Source of the DNA: Pogostemon cablin
Lineage: Eukaryota > Streptophyta > Magnoliopsida > Lamiales > Lamiaceae
Assembly: GCA_023678885.1 (NCBI GenBank)
Contig: CM042958.1
Location: 9,294,852-9,358,851 of the forward strand
DNA: 64,000 nt
Direction: 5' to 3'
The notes beneath the pieces were generated by a model. That model saw only the letters and a list, made by a program, of their open reading frames with translations. It did no database searches and had not been told where the DNA came from. The translations under genes and the position numbers were made by a program. Positions 1 through 12,934 of the stretch are shown here, in pieces (position 1 is the first letter of the stretch; each line of letters opens with the position of its first letter).

Positions 1-648
1 AAAATGCAGTAAGAAATTAAATAAAACAAATTTTGCTCTTTTTTTTTTTTTTTTGGAATAAATTTGACAAACGACACCACTAACATGACCTTTCTTCAGT
101 GTCCAACATAAAAATCTAAAAAAGCAAACAAACATTAATTTCGTATAACACTATACATCCACCATCATTACAACAAAAACATATCACACCAACTAATATC
201 ATTAAAACTTTTTTAATGTCAGACTACTGTTGTTTCTACTTATTCTCCACAAGAATAAATTCACCTCAACTCTATGATAAGTGAGAACACAACCAATTGA
301 CCAAAACAACACTATTTCTTACATGTAATGATCTCTCTCAAAACCTCATTGTTCATTAAAGAAAATTTTAACACAAGACTAGAAAGTTAAGCAATCTTGC
401 AGTGTCGAGACAATCTCGAAGTTTATTGTTATATCCTCTTCGTAAAAATTACGAAGAAAATACTAACCAGGACCACAATAATATGAGGACAATAAAATCT
501 ATTGAGTTTAGAGAATGAGAAAATATGTAGAAAATCTTATTGATACTGAACAAGAGAAGAATGAGGCACAAGATTTAAAGAAATTCAACATAAAATAGCA
601 GAACCTGTTAATGCAAGAGCACCTGCAAAGAGAAGTATCCTTACTCAC

Positions 649-3600
649 CCTGTACGAATAGTTCCATTTAGCGTAGCTACCGGCCAATACACATCTCCAG
701 TGGGAATATCCGACCAATGGAAATGTATCCTTCCTCCACCTCCTCCTCCACCACCACTCAAGCTACCATGTCCTCCAACACTAGATAAATTGCCTGTTTC
801 ACCAAGATCCAAATTGCGCAAAAATAACAATATAGAACCACCAGATCCACCCCCAGGACCAATATTTGCAGTATAAGTGGAGCTGTCTCCATCTGCTGTA
901 ACAGAACCTTTAATATATAAACCTAGCAGGGGATGCTCTAATGAACCCATCACTGCAACAAAAGGGCAACTGAAGTTAAAGGCTTGCAGTAATACTATGA
1001 GTCTATGATAGATAATAAAATAACCAGATACTCAAGACACATGAAAGTAAATCCATAATCATGTCCAACGAGCTACTTTGAAATAACAAAGTTTTTAGTC
1101 AAGCAAAACGAGAATTTGGCAGCACATCATGAACTAAATAGAATTCCTTTTTCTAGTTGAGTTCAGATTGAAATATTCCAATGTAGTAGCACCCCTATTG
1201 CACATGATTGGGAGCAGCTAATCAAGAAGAGAGGTATGGAAACACAGTTAAGATCCATATGCTGAATTATCATATAGTCTCTACAAAAGTAACATGGCGA
1301 CCTCAACTTCATGTGCTATTCACTCATTAACCTTCAACAGGATACATAAAGACAAGAGATACAATTAAACTCAAGTTTTATAACATCATATAACTCGAGA
1401 AAATAACTTTGGTGGAAATCTTTTATCTCACCTAAAACACCGCCTCCAGCAGTTGACATTGCCAAGCTATCATTTCCACTTCCACTGCCAAGTTCACAAG
1501 GCAGCTTAGCATCCCCATATGATATCCCACCTTCAACACAACTGCCATTATAACATCCCATGCCACCCCTACCACCATGTCCACCACCACTACCTAGACC
1601 GATAGCTGAAACTTTCCCTTGACCAACACCTCCATGGCAACCTACATATATAGCAAATCAACGAATGTTAAAAATATAGAAAACATGACTTAATCACATG
1701 GACTCTCACACCGGATCCATTAATAAGAATGCAAGCAGCAAAAACATTGCAATACTTAAGAGAAACCAAGATTTCAACCCATAGATAACACAACTGCCGG
1801 AGCAGTTGCGTGAGAGAAGGAATCTTACCCATTCCTGATGTGCTTATAATTCCAGAAGACTGGACAGTAATGGTTCTTGCTCTGTGGAAATGAACAACAG
1901 AGCCTTCAACAAAGCCCTCAACAAGGATATCCTCTACACGACAGATCTGCATAATAAAAAGTATTATAGAATTCTAAACATAAAAGAATGGTGAAAGACA
2001 AAGCAGGAATTTCAAACAAGCACAGACATATAAATACAAAACATAATGACTATTAAAAGCAAATGCACCTGTAGGGTAAAGGAGAGGGAAGAGTTCACAT
2101 TACAATCTTCAGGTGGATGAAGCAGCTCAGCAGGACAGTCTTGTGATCCACAATGTAGTTTAGGAGTCCTAATGAGCAACAAAACTAATTTTCAATTAAA
2201 AAAAAAAAGAGTAACATTGCTACTGCTATTTAAAAGGAACTGAAACTTACACAGCCTCATCTGAGGAATTTTTCAGAGGACCACGCAGAAAAGATCCAGG
2301 TCCAACCTTCATGAACGCAAGCAGGAATAAAAGACACACAATTAATTTGTATTATCACTGCTGCGTGAGCAACCTAAAACTCTGTATATTATACCAATAA
2401 AAACTTTGTAGGGCAGCAATAGCACTGATTCCGCAACAAAGACAGAAATAATCAAGTCATATATATACCAATGACAGGCCACAAGATCAGCCTCCACTTA
2501 ATAAGTCAAAGACTGTGATGCCATGGCCTGAAGTGGCGTGAAAAGATGACAATTTATTTGAGTTCAATCAGGATAAAAGCATTCTTGGATATAATTGCTC
2601 GAAAGCCCGCTAGGTGGTTGAAAAGGTGTCATGAAAACAAGTTGTAATTTGGATGCAGAGAAAAGTATAACATTAAAGAAACTTAAACAGGGACATAAAC
2701 ACAGAAAAAACCAAAGCAATAAGGCATCAGAGAAGAGTCATCAATTTCAGATCCAATACTGGAATCATGAGATTGCAGGTATATCAGCTCGTCAAATGGA
2801 GAAATAAGACAACTAACCCCATATAGAATTCGCCTTTCTCTGACAGACATTAATAAAACACATAAACAGATAAAAAAAAATATCGGATTATTCTTACATT
2901 GACGCTATAGAACAATGATAACACTAGGCGTTGAGCTTCAATGCAATCTCCTGGTCCAGTCAAATTTAGCAAACCTTGCCCATGAACCGCAAGATTTGCA
3001 TTTGAATGGATAATAGATGATTCCTGTAGAAGAAAAACAGATAACCAAGTCATGTGTGGACAATGTTAAACGTGTAATTCCATAGGAAATGATCTATGGT
3101 TTAGGTACTCACCCGGAGGACAATGAGATTACTAGCCTCAAAGGATGATGTCTCAACATTTTCATCTCCACCACCATCTATTAACATCTTCGAGTTCCAC
3201 ATCAGAAACATTTTAACTGACATGCGAAGGGCCCCAAAAACCTAGAGAAGAGTGTGAATAAAACATCATGCAAGTAGTAGCAACATGAAAATATTTTATC
3301 AAGAGAGTGCCCAAGGAAGCAGCAAAAACAAAAAGAGTTCAGTTGGTTAATAACTTATCAAACATCAAGCAACACTGCAACTTACTCTAATCACAGAGTC
3401 GCTCATTAACAGCTCTTCTGCCAATAATTCAAACTCAGACATTGAATAATGTGCAAGCCCAAAACTCAACACTCCCCCAGACAGAAGGCTGATTTGTCCT
3501 TGAACCTATATGCATGTAGAAGGTTGAATTAGGATATTAAGGGCAATCTGTGCCTATAAAAATGATAAGAAAATACATGACAATAAATTAAACCTAGGAT

Positions 3601-5890
3601 TTTAACAGGTCCTAAAAAGATCATATCATGCACAACAGACCAATCAAAGATACACTGATACAGTGCAGAAAAGTAATTCCAACTGCATAGATATGACTCA
3701 CTGACCTGGACACGGCTCCAAAGCAAAGGGACAGCAGCCTTCGCCTGGTTCCGGATATAGACATTTGTTAAAAATGGTTGTGGGAAGTCCATAAGGAGTG
3801 TGTCCGTATAAGTAGATTTGTGATGATTGCTCACGGTAAGACTGCGAGGAACTAAATCATAAAATGTACCCGCAGCACCTGCATTTTCAGGGCACCCAAG
3901 ACTGCTTCCACCTACAACATTAGACTAGAATATGACATTCTACTGGCTCACTCCTCACTTTGATAGAAAGATTAATGTATTATGGGTCATACCATGCACA
4001 GAAATGACTGGCTCATCGTGCCTGCTAAAAATATCAACTGAAACTCTACCACCACCACCTCCAGCATAACCATTACCCCCACAAGCACTTATACTCCCCA
4101 TCCCAATCCTGCACGTCACAAGAATAACATGGTTAAAAGAAATAAACGAGCTCTAACACTTCCTATTTTCCTTGGACCGAGCAGATAATTAACCAAATAT
4201 TTAAAATAACATGCAATTAATTATTTTTAAAAAAAAAATGACAAGTATACCGGATCACCTAAAGGATGAGAATGAAACATCACCGTATAAACAAGAAGGG
4301 GGGAGAACGATTTCAAGAAAGTAGACACTACTAGATCATGCAGATACTCCTCAACAAATGTGATACCATCAAAGGCATACTTTCACAGCTTTTTCTGTGA
4401 AAGAGTCCATAGGGATAGGACAATATACTCTAAGATGACAAGAACATACTGAAAAAAAAAAAATTACTGCTTCTCATTTTTTAAATCAGTTTCCTAACTA
4501 TTAAGGAATTTAATTACTAAACAAGACAGAAAATATGAAACAGCATGGCACAATCAGGTTCCAGGAGTACAAACTCAATTATGCAGCAACATTTGTTCAC
4601 TATTCCTTAAATTTTGGCTAGACACTGCCGGAGGAAATCTCTGTTTGCAAATTTTAAAATGAACCATAATAAGCAATCCTAGAGGTATGACATTAACCAC
4701 AGGGAGAATAACGATACTCAATATCAGTCAACAAGGTCTTGGAAACTAAAGAAGTTGAATGAAATCACACATTGATTAAATCCAGTAAGTAGCTAAAATT
4801 TGAAAAATTCAAGCACTCAATATCAATCAATAACAGCAATAATGCACTATAAACCACAATGCTTGAAAAGATGAAGATGCATACATTTCAGAAACCCTAA
4901 AACCAAAATGCTCTAGCATGGAATTATCATTCAAACCATATAACATAATCTAGATTAGCAACTCAAAATTAGTTGGAATAGGTTGGCGGTATTAAGAGAG
5001 ATTGGATGAAACCATAACTAGAAAAATTACAAAAATATTTACATCTTATAAGCCTTAATGAAGATACTGCCTCCAGACCCTCCTCCACCTTTTGTACCAC
5101 CATCTCCTCCATCAGCCAAAACAAAGGCATTCACCTCCAAAAGCCTCGACACCAGAAGCATAACCCTCCCCCCTCCACCACCCCCATAATCAACTTCCTT
5201 ACTCGTTGTCCCTCCTTTACTCCCGTAACTCCATGGCTTCCCCAAAGTTGACCATGCATATGCATCCCCTCCCCACACATCTTCCGGGAGCTTACTCGTA
5301 TCCTTCAAACACGCCGCACCCCTGCCCCCGTGACCCCCACCTGCTCCATCCACTCCTTGTGGAGTCCCACTAGTCTGAGGCGGAGGGTCACCAGCCAAGC
5401 CTGTAGTATTAACTGTAGAACCATTGCCAAAGTTCGCGTTATCCGCGGTTAACTGAAATGTGCCACAAATTATCGACGAACTCTCACCCAAGCTAAAGTT
5501 TCCCGTCACATTTATAGCAAGCTCACACCCAGAAAACGATGAGCAATTTACGGTGACATTAGGTGCAATCACAAAATTACCCTTCCCTTCTACATATACA
5601 TCCTTAGATAAGTTCACGTCGGATACTATACGGCAAGTAGTATCTAACGAACCAATGCCGCCGAGATCGGACTCGCATGACAGCGACGGCGGATGCGGCG
5701 GCGGGGGAGGGGGCGCTGGCGGCGTGTAGTCCTGGTGGAAGAGTAGAATATCCGAGTCCAAATCCAAGTCAAAATCCAACTCCGCAACAGCAAAAACCGA
5801 ATTAGGGTTATCTAAGATTGAGAGCAACAAGATGGTCACCAATCCTATCAGATGGGGTGTGACAGTACAACGAAGCTGGGAAATAGCCAT
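649..5890 (-). CDS. Glycine-rich secreted/cell-surface protein, AT5G11700-like (3' partial)
   Basis: Eleven exons read from right to left: 5890-5043, 4108-3993, 3911-3706, 3505-3386, 3241-3113, 3023-2898, 2306-2251, 2168-2069, 1946-1829, 1641-1432 and 952-649. All introns are GT-AG; the exon 1-3 joins were phase-checked. The start is the ATG at 5890, followed by a hydrophobic signal peptide (about residues 1-36), an Asp-rich stretch, a Pro-rich stretch (about 55-68) and many Gly runs, such as GAGGGHGGRG and the GGGGGGGR type. Conserved pieces include LLWSRVQ, GQGLLNLTGPGDCIEAQRLV, EGSVVHFHRA and GGGGGGRIHFHWSDIPTGD. The predicted peptide matches, as I remember it, the Arabidopsis AT5G11700/AT5G47020/AT4G32920 family, which is large (over 1,400 aa), secreted or membrane-anchored and of unknown function. 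The rest of the gene, including the EGF-like Cys-rich part and any membrane segment, must lie left of base 1. Bases 1-648 look like intron. Confidence 0.88.
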
Positions 5891-6488
5891 CGACTTGCCT
5901 GAATAGTCATCACATCAGGTCCCCGGAAGTGGAGAAGACAGAAATGGATTGCATCGGTAAAAATATTCCCGATCAAATCCCCTCGGAAACCATCACCAAA
6001 ATTGTATGCACGCCAGCTGTGCTTCTCTATGAACTCATTCCGCTTGAGTAGGAGCTGTCAGATACCTGTGTGCCTACCTACAAAAAGCTTTCGACAGATA
6101 GATACAGGCCAAAACGTAAAGGTAGAGATGGGTTTTGGGAAGAAAGGTGTAGAAAATGGGTTGAGAGAGAGAGTAGTTAGATTTTTAGAGAGAGAAAGAT
6201 GAGCAGGGGCAGGATTAGTGCGGAGTGGAGAAGATCACAATCGCACGGTTAAATTTACTTTTATTTTTCTATTCAAGTTTTTTTAGTACTGTTATTTTCG
6301 GGAGATTGTTTGAAAACTTTATAGTAGTGGAGTATTATATTATCGAAATTTTATAAGTATACGAGTATTATATTATTATATACGTGAATATGACAGTGAA
6401 TATTTATTGTTTGTTGGAATTTTGTTGTACTAGCATTTTACATTTAAAGAGACGTTATAATCAAATTTTAAATTTAATTGTAAATAAT
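5891..6488. other. Intergenic: 5' leader and promoter side of the glycine-rich gene
   Basis: This lies directly upstream of the minus-strand ATG at 5890. The first 350 bases are mixed in composition and GA-rich near 6140-6200, as a plant 5' leader or core promoter could be. Beyond that it is AT-rich. I see no coding potential and no clear TATA box at a sensible distance. Confidence 0.4.
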
Positions 6489-6792
6489 CTCTCTATCCCA
6501 CGTATTTATTTGCACTTTTCATTTTGGGTGTTTCACATATTTATTCATATTCTATTAATAGTAAAAATACAATATACTACATTTCACCTATTTTTTTACA
6601 CTTTATTCACCAATTCCAATAATTTTATTCATTTTTTTACACTTAATTCATTATTCTCAATAATTTTATTTACATTTTCTCTTTAAAATTATCAATTTAT
6701 CCTCATTTTTTACATTATTATATATTAAAAAAATAACACTTCTTAATCTCCGTGTCCGTATAAACGTGAACAAATACGTGGAACAGAAAGAG
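6489..6792. mobile_element. Degenerate Stowaway-like MITE
   Basis: About 304 bp with imperfect terminal inverted repeats: the left end CTCTCTATCCCACGTATTT pairs with the right end AATACGTGGAACAGAAAGAG. The right flank is TA; the left TA is degraded. There is no coding content. The ends resemble the CTCCCTCCGTCCCA consensus of the other elements in this window, but more mutated, so this is probably an older copy. Confidence 0.55.
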
Positions 6793-7332
6793 TATAACAG
6801 ATCATTTGTAAATAAATGAGTTTTTCTTTTTTCGTTAAGTTCATATTCCTAGTTTGCTATCATTGCAGTGGATTGATTCGAGTTAAATAATACTCGTATT
6901 TAAGTACTCCATTTTAATGTAAATTTGAAATTACAACTCCAGTTGCTAAATACTCCCTCCGTCCCATTTATATTGCAACTTTTTACCCAAAACAGCGTCT
7001 CACCTCTATTCCTACCTTTCAAAAAAAGGAAAGTGGAGCCCACACTTTTTTACAAAACTACCCCTTGATCCAACATTAATCTTAAAAAATGTCATCACTT
7101 TGGGGTTTGCAAATAACAATAAAATAATGTTGTTTTGGCGTTTACTGCCATTAGGGTTTGCAAACCCATTCCCCTCTTTAGAGATTTGTTCTTACTCATC
7201 CCTCTATTTTCTCTCTGGTCGCCTCGCCGTCGCCTCTCCATTTCCTCGCTGTCACCCCTCCATTTTCTCTATCGCTCGTCTCTGTCACCCCTCCATCTTC
7301 TTCATCGGATCTCTGGTCGTCACCCTTCATTC

Positions 7333-10300
7333 TAGGGGTGTGCACAGTTTGGACAAAACCAAAATAACAGACCAAACTAAACCGAAATATACATTTTGGA
7401 TCGGTTAATGATTTTTGGTTCGATTTTCGATTTTCAATAAGGCAAATTTTGGATTTTCGGTTCGGTTTTGGTTTTGAAAAAAAATGGTTTAACCAAAAAC
7501 CGACCGAATAAGAATATGTATATATATGCTGTTATATTTTAGCCCTAAACCTAATAAACCCCCAAGGCCCAAACCCTTTCTACTTTCTTTCTTTAGTGTG
7601 CGCAGCTGCGATTAAAAAAAAAAGAAGAGAAAACCTATTCATCCTCATTCAACCATCAACCCTCCTTTCTTAATATGTTATAGATCTTGACAACGCGACC
7701 ACTTCCGGCGACACCCATCACCATATCCACTTCTAGTCCACACTTGAGTGCATCAGAAATGGGAAAGCAAAGATGAACTAAAGTAGTGTCCTCCATTGTC
7801 GATCCGCCACTAAATCCTTGAAGTATGAGTCGCCCCCCCCCGCTTCCCCCAAGCTTCAATGCTCGTCCTCAGGTATAGATCTAAATAAGCTCACTATAAA
7901 ATCATCTTTTTTTTAATCTGTTCTTAGATCTTCGTAGATGATGGATTATGTTTGAATACCTAAATTTGGATATGTTTAGATAGTAAGTTTATGGATATTT
8001 TTGAAACCCTGTAGTGGAACTCGTTTAGATAATAAGTCATTGTTTACAAAATTCAAATTTTTATATGCAAAGTTCCCCTCAAAAGTATTATCTGCCGAGA
8101 AAACAGAGACTTCACATTTTAATGGAAAAATTAGTAGATTACTGGTTTTTTTCTCTATGTATTACTATATACAGTATTGAAATGATTTATGCGCATGTTT
8201 AATATATTTATATTTTTTAGTTGTGAAATTTGTTGATTGAGTAATTGATGTTTTAGTATGTAAGGGATTAATTGAGTTTAATGAAATGTGCAATGTGCAC
8301 CATGATAACAAATCTTTAACACTTTTACTTCTGATGTGTTAAGAGATATAGAAAAAGTTGTAATTTTGAAATTTCAAATTGTTGGAGCATTGCCTCTGTT
8401 GTTTCAAACATTAAGTTGTTGTTTTAAATAGATTTTAATCAGATTTTATTATTTAATTTTTTGAGTTAATGAAATAGTATTTGTCTTATATATATTTTTT
8501 GTGTAGATATCAAGCTCAATACATCAAGAGGTTGATGGCCATATTGAAAGCAGCAACATTCAAACTGAGCCAACTCAACTTGAAACTGATCAGCAAACTC
8601 AACTTGAAACTGAGCCTTCATCTCAACCATCAATTGCTACCAATAGGCGATCCACAGTCAAGAGGAAACAGATAAAAGAACGGCCCATAGTGTGGAGTCA
8701 ATTTGAGAAGATTAAGGATGGAAATGGCAGGTTAACTTCAGCGAAGTGCAATTATTGTTTTAGTATTTATAAAAGTGATCCTAGTAGGAATGGCACCTCT
8801 ACACTTCGTACTCATATGAAATCATGCATGAAAAACCCTCAAAATGCAGAAAAGAGACAATCATTGATTAATTTGCAGCCTAGTAATATTTCTGATGGCG
8901 CCTCTAAAGTAGGTACGCTTTCTACTTGGAAATATGATTATGATGAAATTAGGGAATCTATTGCACAAATGATTATTACTGATGAGTTGCCATTTAAGTT
9001 TGTGGAAAATAAAGGGTTTAAGAGAGTTATGAGCAAAGCATGCCCTAGGTTTGTTATTCCTTCTCGGTGGACTATCACATGTGATTGTTTTAAATTGTAT
9101 GATAATGAGAGGAGTAAGTTGAAGTCTTTCTTGAAACAAAACTGTCAAAGAGTAAGCCTTACAACTGATACATGGACTTCTTTGCAAAGGATTAATTACA
9201 TGTGTCTCACTGCGCACTTTATTGATAATGATTGGAATTTACACAAGAAGATATTGAATTTTGTGCCGGTAACTAATCATAAGGGTGAATACTTAGGAAA
9301 ATCACTTGAAATGTGTGTGCTTGATTGGGGACTAAAAAATGTATTCACAATCACTGTAGACAATGCTAGTTCAAATGATGTGGCTATTTCTCATTTGAAG
9401 AAAATAATGTGTAATTGGGTGGGTAGTATGACAGCTTGTAACCATATTCATATAAGATGTATTGCTCATGTGATTAATTTAGTAGTTTTCGATGGCTTGA
9501 AGGAAGTTGATCCTTCGGTGAAGCGTGTGAGAGATGCAGTGAGATACATTAGGAACTCTCCATCTAGACTTAGAAAGTTTAAGGAATGTGTGGAGTATGA
9601 AGAGATTGAGTGCAAGAGCTCATTGTGTTTAGATGTTCCAACAAGGTGGAATTCCACGTACTTAATGTTAAAATAGCTGAAATCTTTGAGAAAGCTTTTG
9701 AGAAGTATGAAATTAATGAACCAAGTTATGTTTCTGATTTGGTGAAAGATGGGTATCCTAAATTTGGTGATTGGGACCGTGTTCGTAAAATTGTAGATTT
9801 ATTGAAGCCTTTTTATGACATAACAAATTGTGTTTTTGGTTCTTTATATGTCACTTCTAGCTCATTCTTTAGTGAACTTAGTGAATTGGGTTGTATGTTG
9901 AATGAATGGAAGACTAGTGATGATGTTTTTGAGAAAATGTTGGGCTTGTCAATGTCTTTGATGTTTGACAAGTATTGGGGAGATCCAGAAAAAATTAATA
10001 AGCTGGTTTTTTGGGCTAATGTTGTTGATCCACATGATAAGTTTGATTATTTGGCATATTCTTTGCGTGATATGTATAGGGCTGAAAAGAGTGAGAAGTT
10101 CCTTCAAACATTGAAAGATGACCTTGCAGATTTCTTCAAAGAATATTAGTTAAAATATCAATCAAATTATGATTCTTGTGCAAGTGGTAGTCTTTCAAAC
10201 TCTAGTTCAGCTGCTGTTTCTGAATGTGATTCTATCAATAGTGTGTCTGTCTTGCCAAGAAAAGCTAAGTATAAGAAGTTGAAATTGGAAAGTGGTGAAG

Positions 10301-11402
10301 GTGGAAATAAGAAAACAGAGTTAAGGTTGTACTTGAATGAAGACTGTGTGGATGATGAGAATTTAGATATCTTAAGGTGGTGGAAACTTAATTCTGAAAG
10401 ATTTCCCATACTTTCAAAGATGGCTCGTGACATGTTAGTTGTTCCTACATCAACTGTTGCATCAGAATCTGTATTTAGTACCGGTGGAAGGATACTAGAT
10501 GAATTTAGGAGTTCTTTAACTCCTTCACTTGTTGAAGCTTTGGTTTGTGCCCAAGATAGGCTTCGAGGACCAGATTATAACATGGATGTTGGAGAACAAT
10601 TAGAAGAACTTGAGAAATTTGGGAAAGGTACTTCTTTTCAGTTTTTAAATTAGCAGCATTTTCTTAATTTTTGGCAACATATTTTCAGCTCTGAACATAA
10701 TTTTTATTGTATTGCAATTTACAGATTTGTCTAATGCTGGGGTTGATAAATCATTGCCAAACACCAACATTTAGAAGATGGAGAATAATTAAGACTATGG
10801 CCTAAAGCTTTGGGAATCAACTTGTTCTTATTTTGTGACTTATTATGGACTCTTGAACCTTATTTTAGATATTATCTTATTATTATGTATTGTGACTGAC
10901 TATGGAAACTTGAACCTTGTTTTGTGACTAATTGTGGCTTAGAGCTGCAAGAAAATTGGGATTGTTGATGAATGATGATATATTATGTCATATATTGATT
11001 ATTGTAAGGTGGATTGCTTTTAGTCATATTTAAGATTTTGCTATGTTTAACAGGTGGATCTTTCTTAGTTTAGTCACTTGATTTGGATTGGTCCAGTAGT
11101 TATTATATGATTTTGTAATATACAAGTAGAATTATTTGTATATTTTAAATAGGTATAAAAAGGTTAAATTGTAAATATGTCATTCTGATTTTTGAAATTT
11201 TTCGTTCATTTTTTATAGTAAATCAAAAATAAAATATCGGTTCGATTAACCGGTGAAACCGAACCGAAATAATTTGGTTCGATTAAGATCGGTTAATCAA
11301 TAATTCGGCCAGTTTTTGGTTAATACAAAAAATTTTGATTATAATTTCAGTTTTCAAATTTTGTTCGGTTCAATTAACCGAACCGACCGATGCACACCCC
11401 TA
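7333..11402 (+). mobile_element. hAT-superfamily DNA transposon inserted in the left arm of the larger element
   Basis: The ends are TAGGGGTGTGCAC (7333 on) and GTGCACACCCCTA (to 11402), typical hAT termini. The 8-bp target duplication is CTTCATTC (7325-7332) and TTTCATTC (11403-11410), one mismatch. The uninterrupted site survives in the opposite arm near 13420-13434, which reads CTTCATTCTATCTCGGG on the minus strand, so the insertion borders are supported by an in-window empty site. Subterminal regions contain repeated GGTTCG/CGAACC motifs in both orientations, as expected of transposase-binding subterminal repeats. Total length is 4,070 bp, with one broken transposase gene inside. Confidence 0.9.
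8507..10653 (+). pseudogene. hAT transposase with BED zinc finger and C-terminal dimerisation domain, disrupted
   Basis: The main reading frame opens just after a splice acceptor at 8505-8506 and runs through a BED-type zinc finger (WSQF, then CNYC and later HMKSC), the TTDTWTS motif with the first catalytic Asp, and TVDNASSND with the second. It ends in the hAT C-terminal dimerisation region (DILRWWKLNSERFPILSKMA, then STVASESVFSTGGRIL). It is RICESLEEPER/DAYSLEEPER-like. Two lesions break it: a frame change consistent with a 1-nt deletion at about 9663-9676, and an in-frame TAG at 10147-10149. Everything downstream is in the second frame. A plausible first exon is 7825-7872 (ATG, 16 codons, ending CAG|GTATAG), which joins in phase. 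Only two lesions suggest recent loss of function. Confidence 0.88.
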
Positions 11403-11482
11403 TTTCATTCTGTCTCGGGCTCTTCTCACCGTCACCCACTACATCTCCGTTCTCTCCCTTCTAGCTTCTGTGATCGAGAAAA

Positions 11483-11746
11483 ATGGCGACGGTGAATAGT
11501 GAGTGCTTCTTCGAGGAGGCCGTGTGAGAACGAGATGTTCTCTGCCTTCGATGTCACTAGGTGTTCGGTTGGAGAATTATCTGACGTCATTTTCGACACC
11601 ACAATGAGATCATGAACTCCCGTGGTATGACCTGCCCGCCGGTATTCTGAGGAGTGACCCCCAAATGGTTGAGGCAAAACCGGAGCCTCATTCGAATTTT
11701 GAGGGTCCTATGTCCTGCAACCCTTAAATTGCCCAAATGGGACAAG
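11483..11746 (+). pseudogene. Exon-like sequence captured in the left arm (unidentified host gene)
   Basis: After the pyrimidine-rich, leader-like stretch at 11403-11480 an ATG opens at 11483 (MATVNSECFFEEAV) and then hits a stop, because about 87 bp present in the opposite arm are missing here. Further on the frame reads VTPKWLRQNRSLIRILRVLC and reaches CCCAAATGGGACAAG followed by GTATAATGG, a good plant 5' splice site at 11747. The mirror copy on the minus strand (about 13347-13017) keeps the missing middle, rich in Glu, Ser and Cys, but has lost the ATG (ATA) and gained a stop after WLRQN. Together the copies look like the first coding exon of a host gene. I do not recognise the protein. 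Confidence 0.5.
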
Positions 11747-11867
11747 GTATAATGGCTTTACTCTCTCTGTATTCCGTGAATGGGGGTTTCTGTATATTGC
11801 ATGATGGAAAACTTGTGATATCCGTGGGGAATCTTTTGAAGATTTAAGCCATACAAAATTGAATTAA

Positions 11868-12155
11868 GTGTTTCTAACACTGCAAAGATGCCTAAAGGAA
11901 ATTCTAGTTCGTAGAGGTGGAAATGAATACAAGATACCCCATATGAGTAAATATGCATTACAGAGAGCAGGTGAGCTTCCAACTTATTTGGAAGTGGAAC
12001 CTGAGGTGGTTCAATCATGTCTTGAATTTCTAATTGAAGAAAATGAAATAGATGGGTTGGAGGATCTCATTCAGGCTATGGGGAAAGTTTTTTTATTGAA
12101 AGTGAAAGCATTTTGCAATACAGAACGGTTAGAAGGATTTTGCAGTACATTTTGA
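11868..12155 (+). pseudogene. Short coding-like segment in the unique centre of the element
   Basis: The stretch around 11890-12080 reads open with protein-like composition (KYALQRAGELPTYLEVEPEV, then SCLEFLIEENEIDGLEDLIQ), unlike the surrounding AT-rich DNA. It sits between the two arms, after intron-like sequence that follows the captured exon, so it may be a further exon of the same captured gene. The family is not recognised and the 3' part (12090-12155) degenerates into GGATGCA-type repeats. Confidence 0.35.
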
Positions 12156-12510
12156 ATACATTTTGGATGCAGTGGAAGTATTGGATGCAATTTAGAAGTT
12201 TTGGATGCCTACACAGAACACAACTAATGGAGGTGAAAGCATTGGATGCATTTTGCATGTGAATAGGGCTTAAGATTGTTTATTTACAACTAAAACACAA
12301 CTCAAAGAAAGAGTTTGTTTTAGCAGTAAACAATCTTTTGTAAAGCTGTGAATCTAAACCTATAAATGGATGTATATAACTTATGCAAGACACCTCACAC
12401 AAAAACATTCACCCTAAACACATCATATATCACACACTATCACACTTCAAACAAAATCACTAAACAGTAACACATCAAATACCACATTCTCCAACAGAAA
12501 TTCAGTACTT

Positions 12511-12706
12511 AACAGGGGATACATCACAGTCTTCTAACAGACATACAATAGCAATTCATCACATCACAGTTTGTAATATCACACTCTTCCAAATGCAATT
12601 CATCATTGAACAGGGGATACATCACACTCTTCCAGCAGACATACAATAGTAATTCATTACATCACAGTTAGTAATATCACACTTTTCCAAAAGCAATTTA
12701 TCACTT
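12511..12706. repeat. 98-bp tandem repeat, two copies, in the element core
   Basis: The motif AACAGGGGATACATCACA at 12511 recurs at 12609, and the following roughly 80 bases (ACATACAATAG, CATCACAGTT, AATATCAC, TTCCAA, CAATT) repeat with few changes. A third, partial unit follows to about 12745. It is non-coding. Confidence 0.75.
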
Positions 12707-12934
12707 AACAGTTTGTAATATCATACTCTTCCAACATTAATTTCCCACAGTTTAACAGACCATAGAGACATATTCATATAACACATTGTAGATATCAACA
12801 CAAACAACACTCTCAGAGTTTAATATCATCATCGAGTGTTCGTGTCTCCAAAATGCACGGTTGATGACATTACAATATGAAATTGCAAGTCTCCAACGAA
12901 CCGCGCATGGTGACACTAAACCCAACCTCATAAC

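Noticed and set aside
12511..12745. CRISPR-like spaced repeats
   Set aside because: This is a 98-bp tandem repeat in plant DNA; units are contiguous, with no constant-repeat/variable-spacer structure.
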